Assembly (NCBI RefSeq): GCF_004217315.1
Contig: NZ_SGWR01000003.1
Coordinates: forward strand, 558,001 to 622,000
From: Corticibacter populi
Lineage (GTDB): Bacteria; Pseudomonadota; Gammaproteobacteria; Burkholderiales; Burkholderiaceae_C
Reading direction: 5' to 3'
DNA: 64,000 nt
In this document: one piece after another, positions 7,840 to 15,860 of the stretch
Layout of the letters: each line of letters opens with the position of its first letter
Numbering within the stretch: the stretch's first letter is position 1
Notes under the pieces: generated by a model
The model's input: only the letters and a program-made list of their open reading frames with translations
Told to the model about the DNA's origin: nothing
The model's database searches: none
Translations under genes and position numbers: made by a program

Positions 7840-10299
7840 TCAGAAGTCGACTTGGACGGACAACCGGTAAGTGCGCGGCGCGCCGACGGAGACGTAGCCG
7901 TTCCACACACCTGACCAGTAGCGTTTGTCGAAGGCATTGACGACATTGCCGCGCAGCACGACGTTCTTCCCGGCCAGGCGGGTGGCATAGCGCGCGCCAA
8001 GGTCGAAGCGCGTCCAGCTCGGCAGCTTCTGGGTGTTGGCGTCATCGGCGAACTGGCTGCCGGTGTAGATGCTGGTGGCCGAGAGGCTCAGGCCGGGCAG
8101 CCAGGGGGTATCCCATTCGGCGCCGAGGTTGGCCTGCCAGTGGGGAATGCCGGAAGCATCCTTGCCGTCGAGCGTGCCGCCGTTGGTCCGGGTCGTGACG
8201 GCCTGCAGGCGGGCGACGCCGCCAAGCAGGCGCAGGCCATCGCCGAGCTCGCCGGCGCTGCTCCACTCGATGCCGCGGTTGCGCTGCTCGCCATCGGGAC
8301 CGTAGGTGTTGGTGGCCTGGTTCTTGATGACGCTGGGACGCTTGATCTGGAACACGCTGACGGTGTTCATGAAGCGGCCCGTGTCCCACTTGAGGCCCAG
8401 CTCCAACTGCTTGCTCTTGTAGGGCGAAAACACCTCGCCATAGTTGTCGGCGCTGGCATCGGAGACCGAACCACCCTGCGACAGACCCTCGATGTAGTTG
8501 GCATACACGGAAACAGGTGCCGTCCAGGGTCTGGCGACGACGGCGATGGTGGGCGTCAAGGCACTCTTGTCATAACGGGTGCCGCCGGTGGCATTGAAGT
8601 TGCGGCTGCGCACGCGCTGCTGGCGCAGCCCGAGCGTGAGCTGGTAGCGGTCCTGGGCGAAGGAGAGCGTGTCGGCAATGGCCAGGCCGCTGAGCGTCGT
8701 CTCGGTGGATTTCGGGGCGGTTCCCGGGCTGGCGGCGGCCACCGGCAGCGTCGGCACGTAGATGTTCGAGGCCCACATGCTTCTGCCGGCCAGCGCGCCG
8801 GATTTCTGCTCGACGGCATTCGCGCTCAGCGTCAGGCTGTGCCCGACCGGACCGGTTTCGAAACGGCCGCGCAGCCCGGCATCGGCGGAAACCACGTCGA
8901 AGAAGTTGTCGACGTTCATGCCCACGCCCACATAGTCGCCCGAGGCCTGGGCGTTCATGCCCAGCGCGTTGTTGAGGTAGCCCTGGCCGCGCTGGCGCTT
9001 GGTGCCCAGCGCGGCAAAGCCGGTCCATTGATCGTTGAAGTCATATTCCACGGAGCCGGCGACGGCCTTGCTGCGCGAGATGCCGTAGGCGCCCGGCACG
9101 GTGTTGGTGGTCGGGTCCGGCGCCGCCGGGATGTCGGTGGAGGCCAGCGTCGTCATCAGCGGCAAGCCGCCGCTTTGCTCTTCCTTGATGTGGTAGATGT
9201 CGATGGCCGCGCGCAGTTGCCTGCCGCGGTAGTCCAACGCCACGGCGCCGAGCTGGCGGTCTTCGGTCTGGTTGTCCACTGCGGCATCGCCATGCGATTT
9301 GAGAACATTGATCCGTGCGCCGAACTGCCGCTCGTCGCCATAGCGCCGCGCCATGTCGAGATGGACGCTCAGGTTCGCATCCGAGGCCAGGCCGGTGGTC
9401 ACGCGGGTCAGCGGCAGGTCCCCGGCGCGCTTGGGCACCAGGTTGATCACGCCGCCCACGCCGCCACCCAGCGACATGCCGTTGAGCAGCGCGCCCGGTC
9501 CCCTGAGCACCTCCACGCGTTCGAGCAGTTCGGTGGAGGTCCGGTTGTGCGGCACCAGCCCATAGAGGCCGTTCCATGCGAACTCGTGGCTTTGCATGTA
9601 GAAGCCGCGCATGTTGAAGTACTCGCCCAGCCCGCCTTCGGGGAAGATGTCGCGCACGCTGGGCTCGTTGCGCAGCGCCTCCATCACCGAGCGGGCCTGC
9701 TGGTTGGCGATGAACTCCGAGGTGTAGCTGGTCACGCTGAAGGGCGTGTCCATGACATCCCGGTTGCCCAGCAGCCCGATGCGGCTGCCGGTGGCGACCT
9801 GCCCGCCGGCATAGACGTCCGGCAGGGTGCCCGCATTGCCTGGTGCGGCTGTCGTCACCACCACTTCGGGCAGGGTGTTCGCCGCGCCACGCGACGATGG
9901 CTCGGTGCGCATGTGGCGCAGCGTGAAGCCGCCGTTGGCCTGGTCGATGGCCTCCAGACCCGTGTCTTGCAGCAAGGCTTCGAAGCCGCCCGCGACGGTG
10001 AAATCACCGCGCAGCCCCGCGCTTCGCCGGCCCTGCGCCAGCTCGGAAATGCCGGAAACGAATACGCCCGCCTGCTGGGCAAACTGGTTGATGGCCTGTG
10101 CCAGCGGTCCGGCTGCCACGTTGAAGGTCCGGGTCGGCACGGTGGCCTCCGGAGCCTGTGTCAGCAGGATCTTTGGCACGGTGGGCGGGCTGGCCGGTGC
10201 GAGTGTCGGCGCGGCCAGCAGGCCGCTGGTGCAGACGAGGCGCGCGGCCATGGACAGAACGTGCCGAGCCGTGCGGCGGTGCGGAATTGAGGCATGCAT
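7840..10299 (-). CDS. TonB-dependent siderophore receptor with N-terminal signalling domain
   Basis: This outer-membrane receptor would import a ferric siderophore using TonB energy. The 819-residue product starts at 10299, where GGGAGC gives a good ribosome site. It has in order a long signal peptide (to about LAPASPPT), an STN signalling domain (TFNVAAGPLAQAINQFAQQA), a TonB-box-like stretch before the plug (TLPEVVVTTAA), a plug domain with LLERVEVLRGPGALLNGMSL, and a 22-strand barrel ending in the aromatic LSVQVDF. The STN domain is what FecR-type regulators contact, which fits the fecI and fecR genes just upstream. The 158 bp gap after fecR contains a short palindrome TGCCCGCGGGCA (10437-10448) and an AT-rich stretch that may be the FecI-dependent promoter. 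The siderophore is unknown. Confidence 0.92.
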   Translation of the reverse strand: MHASIPHRRTARHVLSMAARLVCTSGLLAAPTLAPASPPTVPKILLTQAPEATVPTRTFNVAAGPLAQAINQFAQQAGVFVSGISELAQGRRSAGLRGDFTVAGGFEALLQDTGLEAIDQANGGFTLRHMRTEPSSRGAANTLPEVVVTTAAPGNAGTLPDVYAGGQVATGSRIGLLGNRDVMDTPFSVTSYTSEFIANQQARSVMEALRNEPSVRDIFPEGGLGEYFNMRGFYMQSHEFAWNGLYGLVPHNRTSTELLERVEVLRGPGALLNGMSLGGGVGGVINLVPKRAGDLPLTRVTTGLASDANLSVHLDMARRYGDERQFGARINVLKSHGDAAVDNQTEDRQLGAVALDYRGRQLRAAIDIYHIKEEQSGGLPLMTTLASTDIPAAPDPTTNTVPGAYGISRSKAVAGSVEYDFNDQWTGFAALGTKRQRGQGYLNNALGMNAQASGDYVGVGMNVDNFFDVVSADAGLRGRFETGPVGHSLTLSANAVEQKSGALAGRSMWASNIYVPTLPVAAASPGTAPKSTETTLSGLAIADTLSFAQDRYQLTLGLRQQRVRSRNFNATGGTRYDKSALTPTIAVVARPWTAPVSVYANYIEGLSQGGSVSDASADNYGEVFSPYKSKQLELGLKWDTGRFMNTVSVFQIKRPSVIKNQATNTYGPDGEQRNRGIEWSSAGELGDGLRLLGGVARLQAVTTRTNGGTLDGKDASGIPHWQANLGAEWDTPWLPGLSLSATSIYTGSQFADDANTQKLPSWTRFDLGARYATRLAGKNVVLRGNVVNAFDKRYWSGVWNGYVSVGAPRTYRLSVQVDF

Positions 10300-10457
10300 G
10301 CGAGGCTGCTCCCGGGATGGTGGTGAAAATGTTTCGCTTTCACTACCGAATCGAACGAATGCCGGAAAAGGGAACGGCTCGCGGCGGAGATTGTGTAATT
10401 TTTTGTGTCTTTTGCTGCCACGCCAAAGACCGGCTTTGCCCGCGGGCAGCCTGTTCT

Positions 10458-11438
10458 TCAGGGCGCAACGATCGACACCCACCACGGCAGCGTGCGTCTG
10501 ATGCGGATGGGCAGCGATTTCTCCAGCAGCTGCAATGCAAGCTCCGTATCGCCCAGCGGATAAGTGCCGAGCACGCGCAGGCTGGCGACCTCCGGCGCCA
10601 CATTGATGCGGCCGCGGCGGTAACGCGCAAGTTCCGCCACCAACTGCGCCAGCGGCATGTCGTGTGCGATCAGCATGCCGCTCGGCCATGATGGCGTGTC
10701 GGCGGGCACGGCCCTGGCGGCACCGATGACCTGGCGGTCAAACTGCGCCTGCTGGCCTGCCTGCAGCGTGGTGGTGGCATGCGTGGCGCTGGTGTGGATG
10801 CGCACCGCTCCTTCGTACACGGCCAGCTGGGTGCTGTTGTCGAGCAGACGGGCGCCAAAACGGGTACCCAATGCCTGCATCTTCCCGTGCGGGGTGTGCA
10901 GCATGAAGGTGCGGTCCGGATCGGCGGCGGTCTCGATCAGGACCTCGCCAGCCATCAGGAGCAGGTCGCGCTGCGTCGCCGAATAACGCACATCCAGTGC
11001 GCTTGCCGTGTTGAGCCAGGCGCGGGTGCCGTCGGCCAGCCGCAGCGCGCGAGTCTCGCCCACCTCGGTATGGTGATCGGCCAGGCGGGCGACGATGCCG
11101 TGCTGCAGCGGCGTGTGCCGCCAGGCCAACCAGCCCGTCAGGCCGCAGCCGGCCAGCCATGCCAGGCTGCGCAAGGCCTTGCGGCGCGAGCCTGCAGACC
11201 GACCTATGCGGTGCACGGCCTGCAGGGTGCTCGACGCCGTCTGGCGCTGCGCCGGGGCTTGCTGCAGCCACTGGAATTGCCGGGCGATGGCCTCGATTTC
11301 CGCCCAGGCCTGGCGGTTGACCGGGCTTTGTGCCAGCCAGGCCCGCCAGCGGGTTTGGTCGGCGGCGCTGGCATCGTCCGCCAGCAGCGTGGCATACCAT
11401 TCGGCGGCCGATTGCAGGCTTTGCTGGTCGATCTTCAT
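10458..11438 (-). CDS. FecR-family sigma-factor regulator
   Basis: FecR proteins sit in the inner membrane, sense the signalling domain of a loaded receptor and activate a FecI sigma factor. The 326-residue product has the N-terminal DUF4880-type segment (AAEWYATLLADDASAADQTR), one membrane-crossing segment after an RRKALRSLAWLAGCGLTGWL stretch (about residues 90-110), and the periplasmic FecR domain (GETRALRLADGTRAWLNTAS). The C-terminal part resembles the usual STN-like fold. It lies between the sigma gene (12 bp) and the receptor gene, as in most Fec-type units. Confidence 0.92.
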   Translation of the reverse strand: MKIDQQSLQSAAEWYATLLADDASAADQTRWRAWLAQSPVNRQAWAEIEAIARQFQWLQQAPAQRQTASSTLQAVHRIGRSAGSRRKALRSLAWLAGCGLTGWLAWRHTPLQHGIVARLADHHTEVGETRALRLADGTRAWLNTASALDVRYSATQRDLLLMAGEVLIETAADPDRTFMLHTPHGKMQALGTRFGARLLDNSTQLAVYEGAVRIHTSATHATTTLQAGQQAQFDRQVIGAARAVPADTPSWPSGMLIAHDMPLAQLVAELARYRRGRINVAPEVASLRVLGTYPLGDTELALQLLEKSLPIRIRRTLPWWVSIVAP

Positions 11439-11450
11439 CCTGGCAACGCC

Positions 11451-11981
11451 TCAGCCGGGCAGGGCCGCCAGCAGTTCACCGCGCATCAGCGCGCAGTGCA
11501 GCATGGCCTGCGCGATGTATTTCTTGACCATGCGTTCGGATACTTTCAGCTCCCCGGCCACCTGCCCGTAGCGCAGTCCTTCCACGTGTACCAGCACGAA
11601 CGCGCGGGCGGCCTTTGCCGGCAGGCGCTCGAGCATGGCGGCGACATCCGCCAGCGTCTCCAGGATGATGGCACGCTGCTCCGGCGATGGCACCATCTCG
11701 GGCGGGCGCAGGGCCACGGCTTGCTGCCACGCCTGTTCCAGCGCGCGGCGCCTTTGCATGTCGGTGCACAGGCCGTGTGCCATGCGGCTGAGGTAGTTGC
11801 GGGTGCCGTCAAAGCTGTCGAACTGGCGGGGTTTTCGCAGCAATTGCACGAACACGTCGTGCGCCAGTTCGCAGGCATCAAAGCGGTTGCCGGCCTTCTT
11901 GTTGAGCAATGCCACCAGCCACCGGTGGTGGTGCTGGTAGATGCTTTCGATGTCGGGCTCGGCGGCAATCAGGGAGGACAT
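11451..11981 (-). CDS. ECF sigma factor, FecI type
   Basis: The 176-residue protein has sigma region 2 (AHDVFVQLLRKPRQFDSFDG, then RNYLSRMAHGLCTDMQRRR) and sigma region 4 (LPAKAARAFVLVHVEGLRYG, then VAGELKVSERMVKKYIAQAM). This is the FecI/PvdS group, which transcribes iron-transport operons. It is the first gene of the unit fecI-fecR-receptor-yncE-like, and a Fur-box-like sequence lies 30-50 bp upstream, so iron repression is expected. Confidence 0.93.
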   Translation of the reverse strand: MSSLIAAEPDIESIYQHHHRWLVALLNKKAGNRFDACELAHDVFVQLLRKPRQFDSFDGTRNYLSRMAHGLCTDMQRRRALEQAWQQAVALRPPEMVPSPEQRAIILETLADVAAMLERLPAKAARAFVLVHVEGLRYGQVAGELKVSERMVKKYIAQAMLHCALMRGELLAALPG

Positions 11982-12009
11982 GCGAAGACGTCGCGTGAAT
12001 AGTGCGTTA

Positions 12010-12034
12010 AATGAAAACTATTCTCTATTCTATT
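12010..12034 (-). promoter_or_regulatory. Fur-box-like sequence upstream of fecI
   Basis: Read on the minus strand, the AT-rich island contains GAGAATAGTTTTCATT, resembling the Fur consensus (repeats of GATAAT with inverted symmetry). It stands out from GC-rich flanks and lies just before the sigma gene, where iron repression is normally exerted. Inference from motif and position only. Confidence 0.45.
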
Positions 12035-12122
12035 GCGATGAATGAATGCGGTGCAAAGATGGCATCCGAATCCGTGTCCGTCTCCGTGTTGCTGAGGCGG
12101 GGCCCGCTGGTGCGCAGCCTCT

Positions 12123-13424
12123 TCAGGCTGCGGGCGCTGCCGGCTGGTGGGCCGCACCGGTCTGGCGGTGCCGGTCATAGCGCTTGACGCCCAGGCCCGC
12201 AGTGCTGATCTCGGGACGGCGGCCGCTGACCAGATCGGCGAGCAGGCGGCCCGAGCCACAGGCCATGGTCCAGCCCAGCGTGCCGTGGCCGGTGTTGAGG
12301 AACAGGTTGGGGTAGCGCGTGGCGCCGATGATGGGCGTGCCGTCGGGCGTCATCGGGCGCAGACCCGTCCAGAAGGTGGCGCTGGGAATGTCGCCGCCCG
12401 GAAAAAGGTCGGCCACCACCATCTCCAGCGTGGCGCGGCGGCGTGGATCGAGCCGCAGGTCGAAGCCGCCGAGCTCGGCCATGCCGCCGACGCGGATGCG
12501 CTGGTCGAAGCGAGTGACGGCGATCTTGTAGGTTTCGTCGAGCACCGTCGATTGCGGAGCCAGGTCCGGATTGATGAGCGGCACGGTCAGCGAATAGCCC
12601 TTGACCGGATAGACCGGCAGATCGAGGTCGAGCGGGAGCAGCGCCGCGCGCGAATAGCTGCCGAAAGCCATGACGTAGCGGTCGGCGCGCAGCACCTCGC
12701 CATCGGCCAGGCGCACACCGGTGATGCGTCCGCCCTCGGTACACAGGCCGTCGACGCTTTTTTCGAAGCGAAAGTGCACGCCCAACTGGCTGGCCATGCT
12801 GGCCAGAGCACGGGTGAACAGGCGGCAGTCGCCTGTTTCATCGTGGGGCAGGCGCAATCCGCCAGCCAAGCGTTCGCGCGCCTGTGCCAGCGCCGGCTCG
12901 ACGCTGGCGAGTTCGTCGCGGCCGAGCAACTGGTAGGGCACGCCGCATTCCTCCAGCACGGCAATGTCGCGCTGCACGGCATCGAGCTGGGCCTGGGAGC
13001 GAAAGAGCTGCAGCGTACCGCCGGTGCGCTGCTCGTACTCGATGCCGGTGTCCGCGCGCAACTGCTGCAGGCAGCTGCGGCTGTACTCGGCCACGCGCAT
13101 CATGCGCTCCTTGTTGATGGCATAGCGTTCGGCCGAGCAGTTGCGCAGCAGTTGTGCCATCCAGCGCAGCTGGAACAGGCTGCCATCGGCACGGATGGCC
13201 AGCGGCGCGTGCTTTTTGAACAGCCATTGGATGGCCTTGAGCGGAATGCCGGGCGCGGCCCAGGGCGTGGAATAGCCGGGCGAGACCTGGCCGGCGTTGC
13301 CGAAACTGGTCTCTTCCGCAGGCGCGGACTCGCGCTCGATCACAGTGACCTGCATGCCCGCGCGGGCCAGGTAATACGCGCTCGTGACGCCAATGACGCC
13401 ACCACCAAGGACAATGACTTCCAT
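12123..13424 (-). CDS. dadA: D-amino acid dehydrogenase, DadA type (FAD-dependent)
   Basis: The product deaminates D-amino acids oxidatively to 2-oxo acids and passes electrons to the membrane quinone pool. The 433-residue protein starts with the FAD-binding dinucleotide fold [20 protein letters not shown] and carries the DadA hallmarks [20 protein letters not shown] and [19 protein letters not shown] near the end. The ATG at 13424 follows an AGGCAG ribosome site; an upstream ATG would add 21 non-homologous residues. It is divergent from an Lrp-type regulator gene, a common arrangement in which the regulator controls dadA in response to amino acids. A 7-bp hairpin (12114-12131) overlaps its stop codon. 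Confidence 0.93.
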   Translation of the reverse strand: MEVIVLGGGVIGVTSAYYLARAGMQVTVIERESAPAEETSFGNAGQVSPGYSTPWAAPGIPLKAIQWLFKKHAPLAIRADGSLFQLRWMAQLLRNCSAERYAINKERMMRVAEYSRSCLQQLRADTGIEYEQRTGGTLQLFRSQAQLDAVQRDIAVLEECGVPYQLLGRDELASVEPALAQARERLAGGLRLPHDETGDCRLFTRALASMASQLGVHFRFEKSVDGLCTEGGRITGVRLADGEVLRADRYVMAFGSYSRAALLPLDLDLPVYPVKGYSLTVPLINPDLAPQSTVLDETYKIAVTRFDQRIRVGGMAELGGFDLRLDPRRRATLEMVVADLFPGGDIPSATFWTGLRPMTPDGTPIIGATRYPNLFLNTGHGTLGWTMACGSGRLLADLVSGRRPEISTAGLGVKRYDRHRQTGAAHQPAAPAA

Positions 13425-13572
13425 CGTTTTCTGCCTGATATGCCAATGAATATGGAAGTTTATGGATTGGATGGCAGTAATATTCACTGTTTTTTATCGA
13501 TTGATCAGCTGTTTTATCTTTCTTTGTGGAGATTTCGTGCCAGTCCGAAGTGAAAATCATGTGTCCGCCGGC

Positions 13573-14076
13573 ATGGAGGCGGGCGCCAAGGTCGACCGGA
13601 TCGACCGGATCGACCGGATCGACCGGATCGACCGCAAGATTCTCGCCATCCTGCAGCGCGAAGGCCGTATTTCGATGACCGAGCTGGCCGAACGCATCGG
13701 GCTGTCGACCTCACCGTGCTCGGAGCGGGTGCGGCGCATGGAGCGCACGGGTGTGATCACCGGTTACTTCGCCCGCGTGTCGCCGCAGGCGCTGGGCAAG
13801 ACGCTGCTGGTGTTCGTCGAGATCAAGCTTTCGTCCAAGTCGGCCGAGGTGTTCGAGCAGGTGCGCAAGGAACTGCTGCACGTGCCGGATGTGCAGGAAT
13901 GCCACCTGGTTTCCGGCGGTTTCGATTACCTGGTCAAGGCGCGGCTGGGCGGCATGCGCGAATACCGGCGCCTGCTCGGCGACATTCTCAAGAAGCTGCC
14001 GGTGGCGGCCGAATCCCACAGCTATGTGGTGATGGAAGAAGTCAAGGAGACCCTGGCACTGCCGATCGAGCGCTGA
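13573..14076 (+). CDS. Lrp/AsnC-family transcriptional regulator
   Basis: The 167-residue protein has an N-terminal winged helix (RKILAILQREGRISMTELAE, then RIGLSTSPCSERVRRMERTG) and a C-terminal RAM ligand-binding domain (VQECHLVSGGFDYLVKARLG). Lrp/AsnC proteins bind amino acids and typically control a neighbouring catabolic gene, here the divergent dadA. The N-terminus is odd: the usual single LDRIDRKIL-type start is expanded to DRIDRIDRIDRIDRKIL by a 9-bp tandem repeat. Three starts are possible: ATG 13462, GTG 13561 and ATG 13573. The longest adds a hydrophobic stretch foreign to the family, so I prefer 13573 or the GTG. Confidence 0.9.
   Translation: MEAGAKVDRIDRIDRIDRIDRKILAILQREGRISMTELAERIGLSTSPCSERVRRMERTGVITGYFARVSPQALGKTLLVFVEIKLSSKSAEVFEQVRKELLHVPDVQECHLVSGGFDYLVKARLGGMREYRRLLGDILKKLPVAAESHSYVVMEEVKETLALPIER
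13592..13636 (+). repeat. In-frame 9-bp tandem repeat in the Lrp-type gene
   Basis: Four exact copies of TCGACCGGA (13592-13627) and a fifth with one mismatch (TCGACCGCA, 13628-13636). The unit is a multiple of three, so the reading frame is kept, and each copy encodes one D-R-I step just before the DNA-binding domain. Confidence 0.95.
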
Positions 14077-14117
14077 AGCGCGCTCAGAACAGGCACTCGG
14101 AACAGATTCTCGGACAG

Positions 14118-14149
14118 ATGGCCGTCCACCTGCGCTGATGGACGGCCGT
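14118..14149. terminator. Possible shared hairpin terminator between convergent genes
   Basis: GGCCGTCCA (14120-14128) pairs perfectly with TGGACGGCC (14139-14147) around a 10-nt loop, between the convergent stops of the Lrp-type gene and the aminotransferase gene. No T run follows on either strand, so its strength as an intrinsic terminator is doubtful. Confidence 0.4.
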
Positions 14150-14184
14150 GACGGATCGAGCCACCCAAAGCCGTGAAACGATCC

Positions 14185-15537
14185 TCAGGCCACGGCGTTG
14201 AGGGCTTCGCCCACCGCGTCGAACATCAGGTCGAGCTCGGCGGGCGAACTGGTGAAGGTGGGGCCGAACTGCAGTGTGTCGCCACCAAAGCGCACGTAAA
14301 AGCCCTTGCGCCACAGCGCCAGGCCGGCCTCGAACGGACGGATGGCGGCATCGCCGTCGCGCGGCGCGATCTGGATGGCACCGGCCAGCCCGCAGTTGCG
14401 GATGTCGATGACATGGCGGGCGCCGCGCACGCCATGCAGGGCCGACTCGAAATGCGGCGCCAGGGCTGCGGCGCGCTCGATCAACTGATCGCGCTGCATC
14501 AGCTCCAGCGTGGCAAGGCCCGCCGCACAGGCCACCGGGTGCGCCGAATAGGTGTAGCCGTGGCCGAACTCGACGAGGTGCTCGGGCGAGGACTGCTGCA
14601 TGAAGGTGTCGTAGATCTCGCGTGAGGCGATCACCGCGCCCATCGGGATGGCGCCATTGGTGAGCTGCTTGGCGACGTTCATCAGGTCGGGCGTGACGCC
14701 GAAATACTCCGCGCCGCTGGCCTTGCCCAGACGACCGAAGCCGGTGATGACCTCGTCGAAGATCAGCAGGATGCCATGCTGGTCGCAGATCTCGCGCAGG
14801 CGCTGCAGATAGCCCTGCGGCGGCACGATCACGCCGGCCGATCCGGACATCGGCTCGACGATGACGGCGGCGATGTTCGAGGCATCGTGCAGCTCGATGA
14901 GTTTGAGCAGCTCATTGGCCAGCGCCACGCCGCCGGTCTCGGCCTGTCCGCGCGTGAAGGCCAGCTCCGGTTGCAGGGTGTGCGGCAGGTGGTCCACGTC
15001 CAGCCAGGGGCCGAACATCTTGCGGTTGCCGCCGATGCCGCCCAGGCTGGTGCCTGCGATGTTGACGCCGTGGTAGCCACGGGCGCGGCCGATCAGCCGG
15101 GTCTTGGCAGGCTGGCCCTTGAGGCGCCAGTAGGCGCGCGCCATCTTCACGGCGGTGTCGGCGCACTCCGAGCCGGAGTTGGTGAAGAATACGTGCTGCA
15201 GCGGCTCGGGCATTCGCGCGGCGACCTGCTCGGCCAGCTGGAAGGACAGCGGATGGCCGAACTGGAAGGCCGGCGAATAATCCAGCGTGCCGAGCTGGCG
15301 CGCCACGGCCTCCTGGATCTCGCGCCGCGCATGGCCGGCGCCGCAGCACCACAGGCCCGAGAGGCCATCGAAGACCTTGCGCCCCTGTGCATCGATCAGC
15401 CAATTGCCCTCGGCCGCGGTGATCAGGCGCGGATCCTTGTGGAAGTTGCGGTTGGCGCTGAAGGGCATCCAGTGGGCCTGGAGGTTCAGGCCGGCGGCGG
15501 TATCGGTTGCGGAGGGGGTGTATGCAGGGAAGTTCAT
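14185..15537 (-). CDS. Omega-amino acid (beta-alanine)-pyruvate aminotransferase
   Basis: A class III PLP-dependent aminotransferase of 450 residues. Signatures are the N-terminus with LQAHWMPFSANRNFHKDPRL, the FFTNSGSECADTAVKMARAY phosphate-binding region, the PLP aspartate in LLIFDEVITGFGRLG, and the Schiff-base lysine in VAKQLTNGAIPMGAV. The HWMPFSANRNF block is typical of beta-alanine-pyruvate transaminases, which move an omega amino group to pyruvate, giving alanine and malonate semialdehyde. The start at 15537 follows AGGA at 7 bp. It lies close to dadA and an Lrp-type regulator, which suggests an amino-acid catabolism neighbourhood. Confidence 0.9.
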   Translation of the reverse strand: MNFPAYTPSATDTAAGLNLQAHWMPFSANRNFHKDPRLITAAEGNWLIDAQGRKVFDGLSGLWCCGAGHARREIQEAVARQLGTLDYSPAFQFGHPLSFQLAEQVAARMPEPLQHVFFTNSGSECADTAVKMARAYWRLKGQPAKTRLIGRARGYHGVNIAGTSLGGIGGNRKMFGPWLDVDHLPHTLQPELAFTRGQAETGGVALANELLKLIELHDASNIAAVIVEPMSGSAGVIVPPQGYLQRLREICDQHGILLIFDEVITGFGRLGKASGAEYFGVTPDLMNVAKQLTNGAIPMGAVIASREIYDTFMQQSSPEHLVEFGHGYTYSAHPVACAAGLATLELMQRDQLIERAAALAPHFESALHGVRGARHVIDIRNCGLAGAIQIAPRDGDAAIRPFEAGLALWRKGFYVRFGGDTLQFGPTFTSSPAELDLMFDAVGEALNAVA

Positions 15538-15860
15538 GCGGGTTCCTGGTCGCTCAGGTGCGGTGGGACGTGCGGATCGGGGATGGTAGGACGAACGGTG
15601 GGCAAGTGAAAGCGGTAGCCGCGGTGATCGCGGCGGTCTCTGGTGCGGATTATGCGCAAGACCACACCCACAAGCCAGACCCATGCCGGATTCATGCGAG
15701 ATTCGTGCCAGGATGCAGCCCGTTTGGCGCCTCGTCGGCAAAAGGTGCTGGAGTCCATGCCGGTGATGGGCGTTTGTGATGCTTCCGCGCGATCTCCCTA
15801 CAATCGATGCTCATACCCTCTTTCGCGTCCGTTTTGCGTTCGCCCCATCCGGAAGTTCCC
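15538..15860. other. Divergent promoter region between the aminotransferase gene and mutL
   Basis: 323 bp with no supported gene. A -10-like TACAAT (15799-15804) reading toward mutL lies 56 bp before its start; the nearest -35 candidate, TTGTGA (15774-15779), is 19 bp away, longer than ideal. Nothing else stood out. Confidence 0.4.

Noticed and set aside
8140-10290. A 716-codon open frame antisense to the TonB receptor
   Set aside because: The receptor on the other strand has all domains; the antisense translation has no recognisable domain.
13592-13636. CRISPR-like short repeats
   Set aside because: The units are only 9 bp, directly adjacent and inside a coding frame; there are no spacers and no cas genes.
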